Part shown: one piece after another, positions 1-12,660 of the stretch
Numbering within the stretch: position 1 is the first letter of the stretch
Layout of the letters: each line of letters starts with the position of its first letter
Assembly: GCA_022393335.1 (NCBI GenBank)
Contig: JAJEKB010020583.1
Span: forward strand, 118,342-182,341
Origin: Macrotrachela quadricornifera
Lineage: Eukaryota > Rotifera > Eurotatoria > Philodinida > Philodinidae
Length of the DNA stretch: 64,000 bases
Direction of reading: 5' to 3'
Translations under genes and position numbers: made by a program
Notes under the pieces: model-generated
Database searches by the model: none
The model's input: only the letters and a program-made list of their open reading frames with translations
Told to the model about the DNA's origin: nothing

Positions 1-1571
1 TATACTAGTCATAAAAAACTACATTATTTACATTATTTTCTTTAAATATAATTCCTTCTAGTTTTTCTCCTATGTTTCAGTTCAATGAAAATCTATAGAA
101 CTGAGATTTTCGACGAGCAAGATAAATCATCGCAGACATATCATTTCAGATAAAGTGTTACAACATTTTTTATTAGAAAATATTTGTATATCATCAACTA
201 ATTTTGTAGAAAGTAATAATGATAAATAATAAGAAAGTACGACAGTTTATGAAAAAATTTGAAAATTAAATTGTAATAAAATTTATTCATAAGATCATAC
301 TGAAATGAAACTTTCATGTCACATCTTTATTTGAGAATAAAATTAATGCAAAATATGATAATGTAAAAACAAAGTGGAAGAAAGACTTTGGCTGAAAACT
401 TGTGTAAGCATATCTTGTGAAAGAATAGTTATTTAACTAACAAACTACTTAAAAAAAACGACAGGAATGAAATTAGCTCATTTCTTTAATAATCTCAATC
501 TATCTGCAAATAAAACAGGGATACATACGGTGACAAATCTACACTATATACTTTTCAACTAGATTGAATTTGTTTTCTTGTGCACCTTTATTCTTTGCAC
601 ATACAAGTCTCTCACTTATGAAAAAGGTAGAGAATTATGTATGCTTTAAACATGTAAAATCAAATTCATGCTGATTTGACAAGCAAATATATCGATCGTT
701 CATTCAATATTCAAATTCTCTAATTTTTGCACATTATGCTTTATCATTTTGTTGAAATGTGCAAGTCGATATATTTCGACGATATTGTAATCAATTAAAT
801 TCGTAATGGGTAAAATATCGCTATTTTATATCAAGCAGTATATATCTGTTCAGCACTATTTATTTTTTAAATATTTCAAATCTTCAAGTAATGACGATAT
901 AATAAATCATAAGTATATTCAATGATTTTTTCGATTTGATTATTGAGAAATAGAGATGATACATCAGCTTATCGTTCATGTTCGTAAAAACTAATTTTGT
1001 TTTGATACAATCTAGTGTGAGTATAGATTTTGGTAATTCTTTTTTAAATCTTCGACTTTATTCCGATCAAAATTTTTCATATATAGTCAAGTGTTTTTAT
1101 TCAAATATGTATTTCCTACAGGATCTTGTTCTGTTAAACGCCACGAAAATAAACGACTTCTAGAAGTATCAAAATTTATGCATCGCAATATTCTAAAAAT
1201 CATTTTTGATAGGATTATAGTAAACTATGCTAAAAATCTACTAGCATCTAATTTTCTCCTAATTCTTGGCACAAACACTTCTAAAATCAACAACTCAGTA
1301 AGTTTATTCTGCAAGTATCATACTGATTATTTGTGCCATGCTTATCGATATTTTTTGAATATCTATAAGAATATTTAGAATATTAGCAAATTTTACTAAA
1401 AACCTTTCCGATAGCTATAGACCGCAAATTTGTCGTATTCGAACGTACCTTCACTAATATGAAGTGTAATCGGATGTGTATCACGCGTATTAATCTTCAT
1501 CTTGTTAAGTTTACATGAATTCTCTAATTACCTATATTCGAATGAAATGATGATCTATTTGTCTCTTTCAG
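1..1571. other. AT-rich spacer, probably holding a 5' exon of the NHL gene
   Basis: No convincing coding exon is visible; the short open frames here have no recognisable protein character. The transmembrane exon that begins at 1572 enters in mid-codon (its first base is the third position of a codon). At least one upstream coding exon must therefore lie here or before the window, and I could not place it. Confidence 0.5.
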
Positions 1572-3084
1572 GCAACGAACAGCAATCTATTCAATTGTGA
1601 TAGTAACAATACTTGTCATATCCGGTATCGTCATTGGTCTTGTCATCGGTTTGCGACAGCGTAAGAAAGAATTCATTGTAAATATCTGTTAATTAAGCGA
1701 GAAGGAAATGCACTCTCTATCGTTTATTGATTGGTAAATTATATATATTAAAACCCGAAATTAGGTATACATTAATATAGTCGAACTAAATCTCAGTACA
1801 ATCGAATATTCTATGTGGAATCTATCGATAAATTCAGAAGGGATATTCCCAACTAACCACAGTTGACATAAAGAATCATTCAAACTTCTGTAACTATATA
1901 ATACTGAAAATGTTGTATTTTATGTAGAATAAACAAATTCGTAGAACTTCTAATTAAAAGTCAGAATCCGTTTAGCCTTAAGAAACATTAGACTTCTAAT
2001 AAATCTTTATACCAATTGTAGTCAGTTTGAAATATTCTTTCTAAATTTGTTGATAAATCTCATTGAAGACTACCATAAGAGATAAAATCAGTTGAAATTG
2101 ATAATAAACAAAACTTATTTTCATTTCAAGAACTTTTCTCTCTTAGGACAATCTATTTCTTCGAATTACATTCATATTCACACTACATGGAAACAAAATG
2201 GGTTAACTATTGCTGGAGGTAATGGAGAAGGCAATCAATTAAATCAGCTCTATTGGCCTCGTGGCATCTATATTGATGATGATCATCAAAGCATTTATAT
2301 TGCTGACTTTCGAAATAATCGTATTGTTGAATGGAAATTTAATGCAAAAAATGATCAAATTGTTGCCGGTGGAAATGGACCAGGAAATCGAACTGATCAA
2401 TTGAATGGACCAACAGATGTAATGATTGATAAAAAGAATGATTCTCTTATTATTTGTGATCAAAGAAACAGACGAGTAGTAAAATGGTTTCGTCGAAATA
2501 TTAAAAATGGACAAATAATTATCTCTAATATTGATTGCTCTCGTTTAAAAATGGATAACAATGGAGATCTTTATGTCTCTGATCCTGTAAAAAAAGAAGT
2601 ACGACGATGGAAAATAGGAGATAAACAAGGAACAATAGTAGCAGGTGGAAATGGAGAAGGAAATCATCTCAATCAACTCATTTCTCCTCGTAATATCTTT
2701 GTTGATCAAAATTATTCAGTTTATGTGTCAGATTCAGACAATCATCGTATAATGAAATGGATGAAAGATGCAAAGGAAGGTATTGTTGTTGCGGGTGGAC
2801 ATGGTCAAGGGAATAGTTTAACACAATTATCTAATCCACAAGGAGTAATTGTCGATCATTTAGGTCATCTCTATGTAGCGGATGGTTATAATAATCGAAT
2901 AATGTGTTGGTTGAAAGGATCTAAAGAAGGTAGTATTGTTGTTGGTGGAAATGGAGAAGAAAAACAATCAAATCAATTTAATAGTCTCAGAGGTTTATGG
3001 TTCGATCGACAAGGTAACCTCTACGTTGTTGATCATGGCAATGCTCGAGTACAAAAATTTGAAATTGTTATTACAAGAAAATGA
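1572..3084 (+). CDS. Membrane-anchored NHL-repeat beta-propeller protein (5' partial)
   Basis: Two exons can be joined: 1572-1660 (after a TTTCAG acceptor) and 2147-3084 (after CTCTCTTAG), with donor GTAAGA at 1661. The split codon c|ga restores Arg and the frame is exact. Exon one encodes a single hydrophobic helix (IVIVTILVISGIVIGLVIGL) followed by a basic RQR, so the protein is probably a type II membrane protein with its propeller outside the cell. Exon two encodes about six NHL blades with motifs such as IYIADFRNNRIVEW, VYVSDSDNHRIMKW and LYVADGYNNRIMCW, each preceded by a VAGGNGxGN loop; the third blade is degenerate. NHL propellers bind proteins, RNA or glycans; the ligand cannot be read here. 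The start codon lies upstream. AATAAA occurs just after the stop. A plain ATG-initiated reading from near 2092 would miss the helix. Confidence 0.8.
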
Positions 3085-3519
3085 GTTTTAATAAAGAATG
3101 AATAAAGGACAAAGATTTTGTAATACACTCGAGTGGTTTCATATTTCAATATGTGCCTTCTCGAATTTGATAAATAGAGTCCAAAAATGTGTGATTTCTC
3201 TTTACGAATCTCCGTATAATTTCATAGAATTGGTAGATGATCTTTGGAACTTTTGTCAAATATAAAAAGTGTAACTAATTTTTTTTTTCTATTGTACTGT
3301 AGTTGAATCTATCCTTCTTAAGTATTTCTAGAAAAAAAAGTTGAATACTCAGTACTTTATATACATATTACAAAACTATTTTTCAATCACAATAATTTAT
3401 TAGAAAGAAAAAAAATTTGTCAAAAATGATTGGATATTTATGACTTTTTTCTGATAATATTTTGTCTAATGTTGATCACAAATATTTATATATTCAATCA
3501 AAGAAAAATGTAAAATACA
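3085..3519. other. Spacer between convergent genes
   Basis: No gene is visible. Two AATAAA polyadenylation signals lie within about 30 nt of the NHL stop on the + strand. A CTAATAAATT on the - strand near 3395 could serve the annexin gene running the other way. Confidence 0.5.
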
Positions 3520-4884
3520 TTAATCTAATGAATGTGCACGCTTTGTTTTAAACACATTAATAAATTTATCAAATGTTTCTTGTGAACGATTTCTTCTCAA
3601 TTCATTAGCATTTAATGTTGATGATGCTAATGATGAAGTTATTCTTGAACTGGTTGTTGAACTATTATTATTAATATGATCAAAAGGAATTTGTTCATTT
3701 GTAATTATCATAATAAATAAACGTTTTATTTCCATAATATCAATATGATTTTTAATTGTTTGATCAAGTGTTTCACCGTAAATTTTTGAATATTCTAATT
3801 TAATTTTACATAAATCTTTATCTTGATGAGCAATAATAATTCTTATTAATGTTTTATAATCAATAGATGTTTTATCTAATGCTTGCCGAAGTTTATTTGA
3901 ATAATAATTCCATGGTGATCGTGTATATTCAATAATATCTTGAAAACATTTTGTTTCAATTTTTCCTTGAAATATTCTTTCAATTGCTTCTTGTATTGGT
4001 TGTCCATATTTATTTTCATAGAAATCAAATATAGCTAATAATTGTGAAAATGACTCATGTGTAAAAATGTTTATAAATTTATTATAATCAATTCTAGATG
4101 TAGATTTATTACCAGCTTTATATAATTGTTTAGCAATGATTTCAGTCATCGATGATGAATAATCAGAATCTTCATAACGTTTTCCTTCAAGTAATTGAAT
4201 AAGTAACTCTGTTATAATACTTTGTTTAGTATGAATAATTTTAATATCATTTTCAACAGATTTTTGAAATAAATATTCATATGTTTCTTTAAATATTTGT
4301 ATATCATCATTATTTAATGATAATAAAATTTCTACTAAAATTCTTGATATATTATTATCAGTTGTATTTGCTTGTTTTAATAAAAGTAAATCATGAAAAT
4401 CGCGTACATATAATTCAATTGGTTCAATTAACATTGCTAATGTACATGAACGCAATGGAGATTCTGGTTGTTCATAAATCATATCAATAAGATTATAATT
4501 ATATTCGAATTCAAGATCACGAACAATAATTAGACGTTGTTCACAATTATATGGTGATAAAAAATTTAGAATTAAATCTAAGTCTAATGTATGATCTGTT
4601 ATACATTGTTTTAATATTTTAGATAAATATTTTATATCACATTTGTAATTTATTGTTTCAGATAAGGATGATATCCATATTCTCTTACATAAATATTTTG
4701 AATTACGTTTATAATCAAATTCTGTTGAATGACCAAATATTGGAAGAATTGTTTGACGCTAGAAAAACAAAAAAAAATTTACATGAAAAATTATCTAATG
4801 ATAAGTATTATATACTGTTATAGGTTTCTCTAATTTACTTAAATCACTTTCAACTATTTCTGATTGTGATAAAGATTTGTTCAT
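3520..4884 (-). CDS. Divergent annexin (435 aa, two exons)
   Basis: Exons on the minus strand are 4884-4816 (23 codons from ATG, donor GTATAT) and 4758-3520, with a 57-nt intron and phase 0 at the junction. The product has four annexin-like repeats. Repeat 1 contains LDLILNFLSPYNCEQRLIIV. Repeat 4 contains the clearest family signature, TLIRIIIAHQDKDLCKIKLE followed by a YGETL-type end. Annexins bind acidic phospholipid, usually through GxGT...D/E type II calcium loops. Here the loop of repeat 4 reads DKTSID and that of repeat 3 GNKSTS, so the canonical glycines are lost and calcium binding is doubtful. The N-terminal head is short and polar, and the C-terminal tail of about 50 residues is Ser/Asn-rich and basic. 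A start at the internal Met (4482) would delete most of repeat 1, so the spliced start is preferred. Confidence 0.82.
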
Positions 4885-7800
4885 ATTTCAATTTCGTTGA
4901 TATTTTAATAAATATGACGATATAATGAATAGAAAAAAAATGCAGGCTTGTTTTTTCAGTTCTTGCATCATTTATATGTATTTTTCCTTTGAAGAAAGCA
5001 AAAATGTTTATCATAAGTCATGGTTCGTCAATTCGTTATTTTAGTGCGAACATAATGAAGGCACCCACATGTTGATGATTATGAAATATATGCATCTATT
5101 TATTTATTATAAATATAAATTAGTTTTCTTTTTTTCTCTTTCCTTTTAATCAATTACACGACCATACACTCAACTTATAATCATTACATTTAAAAACAAA
5201 GATCAAAACAAATATTTTTTGACACTATCAAGTTACATACATACAATGTTTTTCAGAAGAAAAATGTTTGAATAGAATAGATCGTATCATGTATGAGTCA
5301 AAGGACAAAAATCTTCATATTTTTGTTTTAAAATTTGATTGTGAGGAAAAACATATAGAAATTTGCATTTTGTAAATTCTTGTAGCGTAAAATAGCATTT
5401 TTTAAAAAATATTTTAAATGCAAAAGGGGAAAAAGATGAAAGTTCTTCTAAAGCTTTATTTCACAGCACAAACGCTAATAATATAACATGTGATATATAA
5501 AGAATGAAATGCTTTTGTTCTGTCGTTTTGAGAATGGTAAAATAGAAGAGACCTTACGGTTTTTTGAATAATTTTTGATAGGAACAAAATAGAGGCCTGC
5601 AGTTTTTACCATGAGAAAGAGGAATGTTAGAGGGATCGAAATACCTAGACTCGATTCCCTCTGTTTTGTTACAAATGGAGAATTTTTGCAAAACTTTGGT
5701 TTTCAAATTTTCCATTAGCATTTTGATTTTAAGAATGTCAGTTGATAGTCCTACATTTTTTCTATCGAACAAAATCAACTCGACCCTTTTCTGACTTTCC
5801 TGTCAGATGGTAGACCTCATGCACTGAATGCCCTGAAATACTTGATTTTTAACTTACTCAGTGCTTTTTTTTTATCAATTTTCAGTTTTACCCGTCGAAA
5901 AAGACTAAATTCATGAAATTGTTCACACTTTTTGTGCGAGAGTTTGATGCAAATACTTTTTCCTTCCCTTTACTCTTCTCCATAAACTTTGCTTCTTCGT
6001 GGAGATTTGTAAAGAACATTAATATCACTATTGCAAGAGCTCAACACTAATATAGAGATTCTCGTTATTGCATATATGGTAAGAAAGTAACAGTTCATTA
6101 ATTCAGGTATTGTTTTTATGAAATGCGCTGTTTCTAAGTTTTAGATATCATTTTCGTTTACGATCTTCTTTCAAACTAATGCTCAAGTAAATAATTATTA
6201 TCTTTCTGGATATATAAACGTACATTTTGCACATGTTGTTGCAATTCCAATGCCGTGGACCAAGGTTGAATAGATTCTAAACAAATAGAAAGTAATCTTA
6301 TCTTTCTTTCCATATAGTATGAAAAACAAGAGTTTCATTTACATTTTTTGCTATCGTCCTCTAAGCAATGCATATGTAGAGGGACAAAAAAAAGCCTGTC
6401 GAATTATTCTATGATAAGAACAATCACCCTCAAAGAAAAATAACATGCCTTTGATTCGAATTAACAAGAAACACATTGGAACAGGATATATTGAAGATAT
6501 AGGGAATACGCATATATGTATATTACTAAGGTATATACAATATAATTACTTTCAAATACAGACAAGATATGTGGTTCTTATGAGCCTTTATATATGGCAT
6601 GAAAATAAACTGCATTATTCTGTTCGCTAATGAATTAAGACATGTACTTTATACAGATCTATCCCATTGACCTCACATGAAAGATAACTCAACACTCTAT
6701 TTTCTTCAATCTCTACCACTTTACCTTGCATCTTGTCTTTTACTTCATTTGTTCCCAAATGAGACTCATCATCTTTTTCAGAATTGCTTAAGGGATGTAT
6801 CGATGCTCTAAATTTATTTGATTCAGTATTGTGCATGGTCATGCTAAATTGCATTTTGTGAACTTTTTAATGTAATATAATTTTATCTGAAATATTATGT
6901 TTCTGTGAAAAACATAAATGCAATGGAGAATGTTAGTATATTCGACTATGAATACTTACTGCGACAAGGCAGAAACGACAGACCTTTTTGATGAAATTCA
7001 GCTTGAATAATTTTTTTCGAGATTTTCTTTAGAGTGCATTGAATTTCATGAAGTTTGTTAAACTTTTTGAAGATTGCAGTCTTTCATCAATCTATTTAGC
7101 TTTTATGAAATTTTTACAGGATCTTTCTGACTTTTTGTACATATGAAAGACCATTGTGTTATTCCTGCACAAAATTAATATTATTGGGAAGAGATACTCT
7201 ACTTTTTCTAGTCATTTATTATTCAAGCAAGCATGTGATCATAATTATGGGAACATTTGTTTGAATAATCTATATTTGAATTTATGATTAAACATTACTG
7301 ATGAAGCCCAAGTCGTTTGCATACATTACACTAGTCCAGTTTTGTTGATAATGAAAAATGACACACAGATGAAGATTATATTTTGACTAACAAGAAAGTA
7401 TTTCTAAGCGATCCACTCCATGTATTTCCATATTTTGCCGAGATGTAGAGGACCACTTGACTAGTACAATCTTCAAAGGATTTCTACTCTTGTTAAGATT
7501 TGGCCGAGATAGAAGCTTTTTAGTGAATTTCCCTTAATTAATATCTAATTTTCAAAAAAGAAACATTTTACGATTTCGATCTGAAATTTTATACAGAAAG
7601 ATTTTGGTTAGACTATCCCATATATAAGGTTTCATCAGTTTTGGATGATGCATTTAGGAATACAGCGATGATGGTAACTGGTTATCGTTTCACTCGCATG
7701 TTATTTTACATCCAGAGCTATATCTTAAACTAGGAGAAGTACCTGGTATTGTTCGAGAAACTTGAATCTTTATATATGCAAGCAAAACTCCTATTACGCT

Positions 7801-8424
7801 AGAGAAAATGTAAGAAAACCTAATCAGTAGAGAATGAATACACATAGAATTCCATTTTTTTTTGTTCCTCACTACTCTCGATCTTGGTGGATCTGAAATA
7901 CTGGCATTGAAGAGTTGATTAAAAGTGAAAGATTCTTCGTCCTTATACGTTAGGATCAAGAAGAGTTTAATAAAACTTATGGATTCTATTCACTTTTTAT
8001 CTTGTCCAGGCATATAGCTTTTTCGATCAGCTCCAAGTCAACTGATTCCAATCATGCTTGGTCACATTCGCAGTTCCGAGACTATTTAGTTGTGCTTTTA
8101 GTGGGAGCTTTTACATAACCAACTGATTTTTCGAAAGTGTTGCAAGAAAAATCTCTTTCATCGAAAATAATTACAACAACATATTTAAATGATTTAGAAC
8201 ATCACATGCACAATGTTCATTAATCAAAGGAATCACGACGATATATCATACTTTGTACTACTGGAGTGACACTGAATTCTGACTGGTTGCAAAGAAAGAT
8301 AGACAGAAAGATTCTTGTAGAATATGTCCTTTCGCAACCGTAGGAAACGATATCTATGCCGAACAAATTTTGAACCTCAAAGACTATTTATTCGAAATCT
8401 CGCTTCATATGACCCTAGAATCAA
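4885..8424. other. Gene-poor AT-rich region
   Basis: No gene is recognised. The open frame at 6627-6854 (minus, 75 codons) has an ordinary, non-repetitive composition but no known motif and no splice context; it may be a relic. The stretch around 5554-5620 weakly resembles 42420-42480 (a tract reading like gatagAGAACttCAG-type sequence followed by a Lys/Glu-rich purine run), suggesting a dispersed repeat. Confidence 0.4.
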
Positions 8425-8625
8425 TCAGATTTCAAGATGAATGGATCTAAGATTCGAACTCATCCCCTACAAAAACTCCTATCTCAACATTTTCCTTATC
8501 TTCTTGGGAGCTGGATTTCAATTAGTAATCGAGCAACCAATAAGATTTCGGGGTAAAATGGATCGTAGATTCAAACTCAACATCTTCGAAAACTCCTAGA
8601 TACATATCTTGTGTTTGTTCACAAA
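8425..8625 (-). repeat. Two tandem units of about 125 bp with a tRNA B-box-like motif
   Basis: Two diverged direct copies (about 8425-8500 and 8550-8625) share the pattern read on the minus strand as GAGTTCGAATC or GAGTTTGAATC, then a GATCCAT block and a GAAATCT block. GTTCGAATC matches the RNA polymerase III B-box consensus, so a tRNA-derived SINE remnant is possible. No full cloverleaf could be drawn. Confidence 0.35.
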
Positions 8626-8986
8626 GTGCCGTTCACTAGTTCTCCGATATCACGAAATGTTGGAATCTTATTGGTCAGATAGATAGGCAAGTTTGTTGTA
8701 GGCAGAGGACGGATATTTCTTTCGACAAAAAGTGATCGATGACATCCTCTTGAATGAGTAAATAGTCCCTAAAAAGTTGTGTTGCTTTTGCACGTACCGT
8801 ATTCAAATGCATAAAGAACAGGCACATAGACAGACAAGCACACTTTTTTCTTTATACATACAGATTTAACGTAGTCGAGAACGAGCTAAAACTTCAATTT
8901 AAGCTGGTGATTCTATATTTTTTCACAGTACTGTATATTGATAAGCAAATGTATATAAGATTATAACATGACTTCATATTTAGTTA

Positions 8987-9564
8987 TACACCCGTGGGCA
9001 AAAGTCATTCCTTTCCCTCCCTTATTTTCTTTGTGTCGAACTATTGCTCGTGATTTTATACCAAATGAAAGTTCGTGAAAAATGGAGTTTATCTGTACTA
9101 AATAATAAGAGTTATGAAAACTTTCGTGTGTTGAACTCTTAAAATTTATAGAATTTAAATAATATTATCTAAAGGGTGAGTAAACATGCTTTTCCAGGGG
9201 AGCAGCGCTGTAATTTTAAAAAGAATCTACGACAAATTTTTATACCAAGTTAAAGCCCGTCGAAAATGGGATTTGTCATTATTAAATAGTAAGGTTTATC
9301 ACGACGTCTTAATATCGATTCAAACTGTTTGTGCAATTCTGCTCCCCCAGTCGAACTGCCTCGTGAAAGAACTTTTACTACCCCGATAGAGCGTACAATT
9401 GTAAAAATGGACTGATTTCAATATTAAAAAGTTGTGATAATCCTTATTCTTTAGTACTGATAAATCCCATTTTTCACGAGCTTTCATTTGATATAAAATC
9501 ATAAGCAATAGCTCAACACAAAGAAAATAAGGAGAGGTAGGAAAAAAATTTGTCCACTGGTGTA
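8987..9564. repeat. Foldback (MITE-like) element with inverted arms of about 145 bp
   Basis: The left arm (8987-9130) and right arm (9418-9564) are imperfect inverted repeats, beginning TACACCCGTGGGC and ending in the complement of TACACCAGTGGAC. A further diverged direct copy of the arm lies inside, near 9236-9310. TA at each outer edge fits Tc1/mariner-type target duplication. The short frames inside (for example 9186-9389) are read-through of the arms, not genes. Confidence 0.7.
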
Positions 9565-10245
9565 TGTCGAAGTTATGGTCATCTTGCTAATTGTGAGTGA
9601 AAATTTTTACGTTATATTTTTGTAAAAAACAAAAATATTCTTGCACTGTATGAGTTATCAAGATCAATCGAAATGTGGGTGTCTGCATCTTTTTATTAGA
9701 TATTTTTACATGATTCGATAGAGTTCGACACGCTCTGTCCGAATATGGTTGTGAAAAAATTCTGATTTTCTTTTCAATACAAAACTTGAGAAAAACCAGA
9801 TGGATTAATGAAAAATCCGGCATACCATACATCGCAGTGTACGTAACTTTAAATAACTTTCTTAGACTGTCTGTTCTGTCTATTATTCTATGTTTTGAGA
9901 TGCTTTGTCATGTACTGTGGGTGAAAATACCCTTTTCAAGCTGTAGGAACAGACGAAACAATTGATCGACTAAAGGTATTGAAAGCTATTTGCACCCTTT
10001 TAATGTACGATACTTGAGATTTTTATTGGTCTTTCTGCTTGTCTCCAAATTTTGTAAGAGAAACAGGATCAGCAAACTTGTTAATATTCATATTCCTGTA
10101 AGCCTTGACCAATCCTATCGAACAATATAAAAATATACAGGAAACAATATTTCGTTTCAGGTGGTACAGAAATATTTTTATCTTTTACAAAATGTGACGT
10201 AAAAATTTTCGCTCATAATTAGTAAATCATCGTAACTTCGGCATA
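9565..10245. repeat. Second inverted-repeat pair abutting the first
   Basis: The segment 9565-9645 (CGAAGTTATGGTCATC..., then GTGAGTGAAAATTTTTACGT) recurs inverted at about 10163-10245. The arms are about 80 bp and the loop about 520 bp, with no coding content. It directly follows the previous foldback, so the two may be nested or parts of one larger element. Confidence 0.6.
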
Positions 10246-10384
10246 AATATATGTACTTCAAACTATGTTTTTTCCAGATGATAGCTCTTCTCTTCTTCTA
10301 CAAAATGACATGATTTGATCAATGTTTTCATATAAGTTTGATATAAATATCATCGATTTACTGAGAGGGTCGACACTTTTGGGT

Positions 10385-10687
10385 ACCTTTTAGAAAGATA
10401 AATAGGCAAATAGATAGACAGGTAGATAAACAGCCAAATAGTTAGACAGATAGATAGATAGATAGGCAAACAAACAGACAAGTAGATAAATAGGCAAATA
10501 GATAGACAGGTAGATAGATAGGCAGATAAACAGCAAAATAGATTGATAGATAGATAGAAAAACAGATAGACAGGTAGATAAACAGCAAAATAGATTGATA
10601 GATAGATAGAAAAATAGATAGACAGGTAGATAGATAGGCAAACAAATAGACAGGTAGATAAATAGACAAATAGATAAATATGTGTGT
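10385..10687. repeat. GATA-type microsatellite
   Basis: Degenerate (GATA/GACA/GGTA)n tetranucleotide tract. On the minus strand it gives long artificial frames of Tyr-Leu-Ser-Ile repeats that are not genes. A remnant of the same tract resumes at about 11265-11300 on the far side of the hairpin element. Confidence 0.9.
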
Positions 10688-11263
10688 ATAGCCGGACTTT
10701 TTTTGAAAACGCCAGCCACTATTTTTGGAATAACTCTTCACTATTGATAGCTATCGAGTTCAGGTTTCTGCCATTTGATAGAACGACGCGAGTGGCATCT
10801 ATCTATTTTAGATTCATTTGGATCAAAGAAGTTTTTTTTCATAGATACTCAATTAATATTTTTTTTGTTACCAATTTTCATTAGTTTACACAGATACCTG
10901 TCTTTAAATTATACCAAAATGTAGCCTGGAAGGTATTCTATCAGTGATAAAATTTTCTGCTATTGTCTCGAATACAATAGCTCGTTGAAATCCTAAGATT
11001 TTCAAGCAAAATCGGTGCATTTCAAGCTACATTTTGGCACAATTTGAGCCTAAACCTCTATAAAAACTAATGAAAATTGGTAACAAAAAAATATCAATTA
11101 AGTATCTACTAGAAAAAAACTTCTTTGATCCTAATGAATCTCACATAGAGAGATGCTGCCCGCGCTGTTCTATCGAATCGCTAAAACCCGAGGTCGATAG
11201 CTACCAATAGTAAGGAGTTTTTCAAAAACTGGCGGCTGGTATTTAAAAAAAAATCCGACAATA
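10688..11263. mobile_element. Long foldback element inside the GATA tract
   Basis: The left arm 10688-10883 and right arm 11067-11263 are inverted copies of roughly 195 bp. Shared blocks include GGATCAAAGAAGTTTTTT, GTTACCAATTTTCATTAGT and GATAGCTATCGA-like sequence. The centre continues the symmetry with ACCAAAATGTAGC and its complement GCTACATTTTGG. No transposase is present, so it is non-autonomous. Because GATA-type repeats flank both ends, it either inserted into the microsatellite or carries it. Confidence 0.75.
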
Positions 11264-11589
11264 GTTAGAAAGATAGATGGATAGGTAGGTATATAGGTAA
11301 ACATTCCAATGATAATGTCACTGATAAATGCAGTGTACTGCGTGATTTTGATGATATTTTAATGATTTACATGACATGATTTTCATATGATTTTAATGAT
11401 ATTCACTGCATGTCTTTCATGAAAAATTCATCATTTTCATCAATGTAAGTTTTGAAAACATAGCATGCCGTCCAAAAAATCACAAAGATTGTGTCACTTT
11501 CATTATCTGAAATAGCATTTTTTTGATTTTCGTCATCATTTTTCTTTGAGAAAAACTTCATGAAAATAATGCAAACTACATTATGTTTT

Positions 11590-12660
11590 GATTACATAGA
11601 ATGTGTATATTTATTTTCCCTGTGTTTGTTTGGAGTGCGCCTGCGTCTCTGTGGCACTCTCAGTCAAGAGATGCATGTCTCTGTTTCATCACAGTCTCGG
11701 CCAGTGGATCTGTTTGTATGAGTTTCTGCGATAGCCTTAATCATAGGAGTGTGAGTGTTTGAATTTGGTGCGTCTGTATTTCTGTGACACTCTCAGTAAG
11801 TAGATGTGTCTGTATGTGTTTTTGTGTTACCCTCAGTCGGGGATTATGTACGTGTGTGTGTTTATACTTTGGGGTTGGGGTGTGATTGTGTTTTCTACGA
11901 GTGGCTATGACTGAGGGGCTAAGTTGTTGCCTACGCATTAGCAAAATATCGTGTTCAAACCTTGATACCATCAGGCATGGTATGACCTTGGATAAGTCGC
12001 TAACGGTTGTTAGTGAGCATTACCCGTATGATAGCACTGACTACATTCTAACGTACGCCGACTCATGGATATTATACAGTTATTTAGTGTCTTTGGAAGT
12101 TCAAGTGATTGCGCGAGAGAGAACTTTGCGTAAGACGAGTCTTCTGTCTCGAATTACATGTCGTAATAGTTGGAGGAAAAGAATTTGATTGTTGAATCTG
12201 CTGCCAGATTGCACCCTCTGCCGAAGGATAGCGAAAAGGCGATGTCTTTCTCTTCCTCTTCTGTATTTTTGCGGTATCCTTACTCAGGGATGCGTGTGTA
12301 ATTTGTGTCTATATTTACGAGGAATCTAAAGTCAATGAATGTGTTTGTATTGCGTTGTACGCTTAATGACAAGATAGGTTTGCCTGTCTTTTGCGTGTGT
12401 CTATATTCCGTGGCATTCTCAGTCAAGAGATGCATTTGTTTTTTTGTTTTGTGTGTCTATATTCTGTCACACTATCACGTAGGAGATGTAAATGTGTAAG
12501 TTTTGCGTATATCTATGTTTCTGTCGTATTGTTATTCAATGAATGCTGGTGTATTTATTTCATAGGCACTCTTTGTAAGGAGACGCGTGTATATCCGTGC
12601 TTCTGCTCTTATCCGCTATGTATACCCGTGTTTTTACCCTTATCTTCAGTCATATGTTGT
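11590..12660. repeat. Degenerate minisatellite, unit about 60-75 bp
   Basis: A recurring pattern of TGTGTCTATATTCTGTGGCA, CTCTCAGTCAAGAGATGCAT and a following T/G-rich run occurs near 11630, 11770, 11820, 12270, 12370, 12440 and 12520. The copies are strongly diverged. The open frames in it change frame between units and look non-coding. The array is interrupted by a different segment at about 11900-12250. Confidence 0.6.
11901..12190 (+). mobile_element. Possible tRNA-derived SINE
   Basis: The segment contains a tRNA-like head with GGGGCTAAGTTGTTGCC (A-box-like) and, about 40 nt later, GTGTTCAAACCTTGATACC (B-box GTTCAAACC). It is followed by TGACCTTGGATAAGTCGCTAAC, close to the CCTTGGGCAAGTCACTTAAC-type body seen downstream of the tRNA head in many animal SINEs. 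It interrupts the minisatellite. I saw no clear poly(A) tail or target duplication. Confidence 0.4.

Noticed and set aside
10390..10741. Two long minus-strand frames of about 100 residues
   Set aside because: They are translations of the GATA microsatellite (Tyr-Leu-Ser-Ile repeats), not genes.
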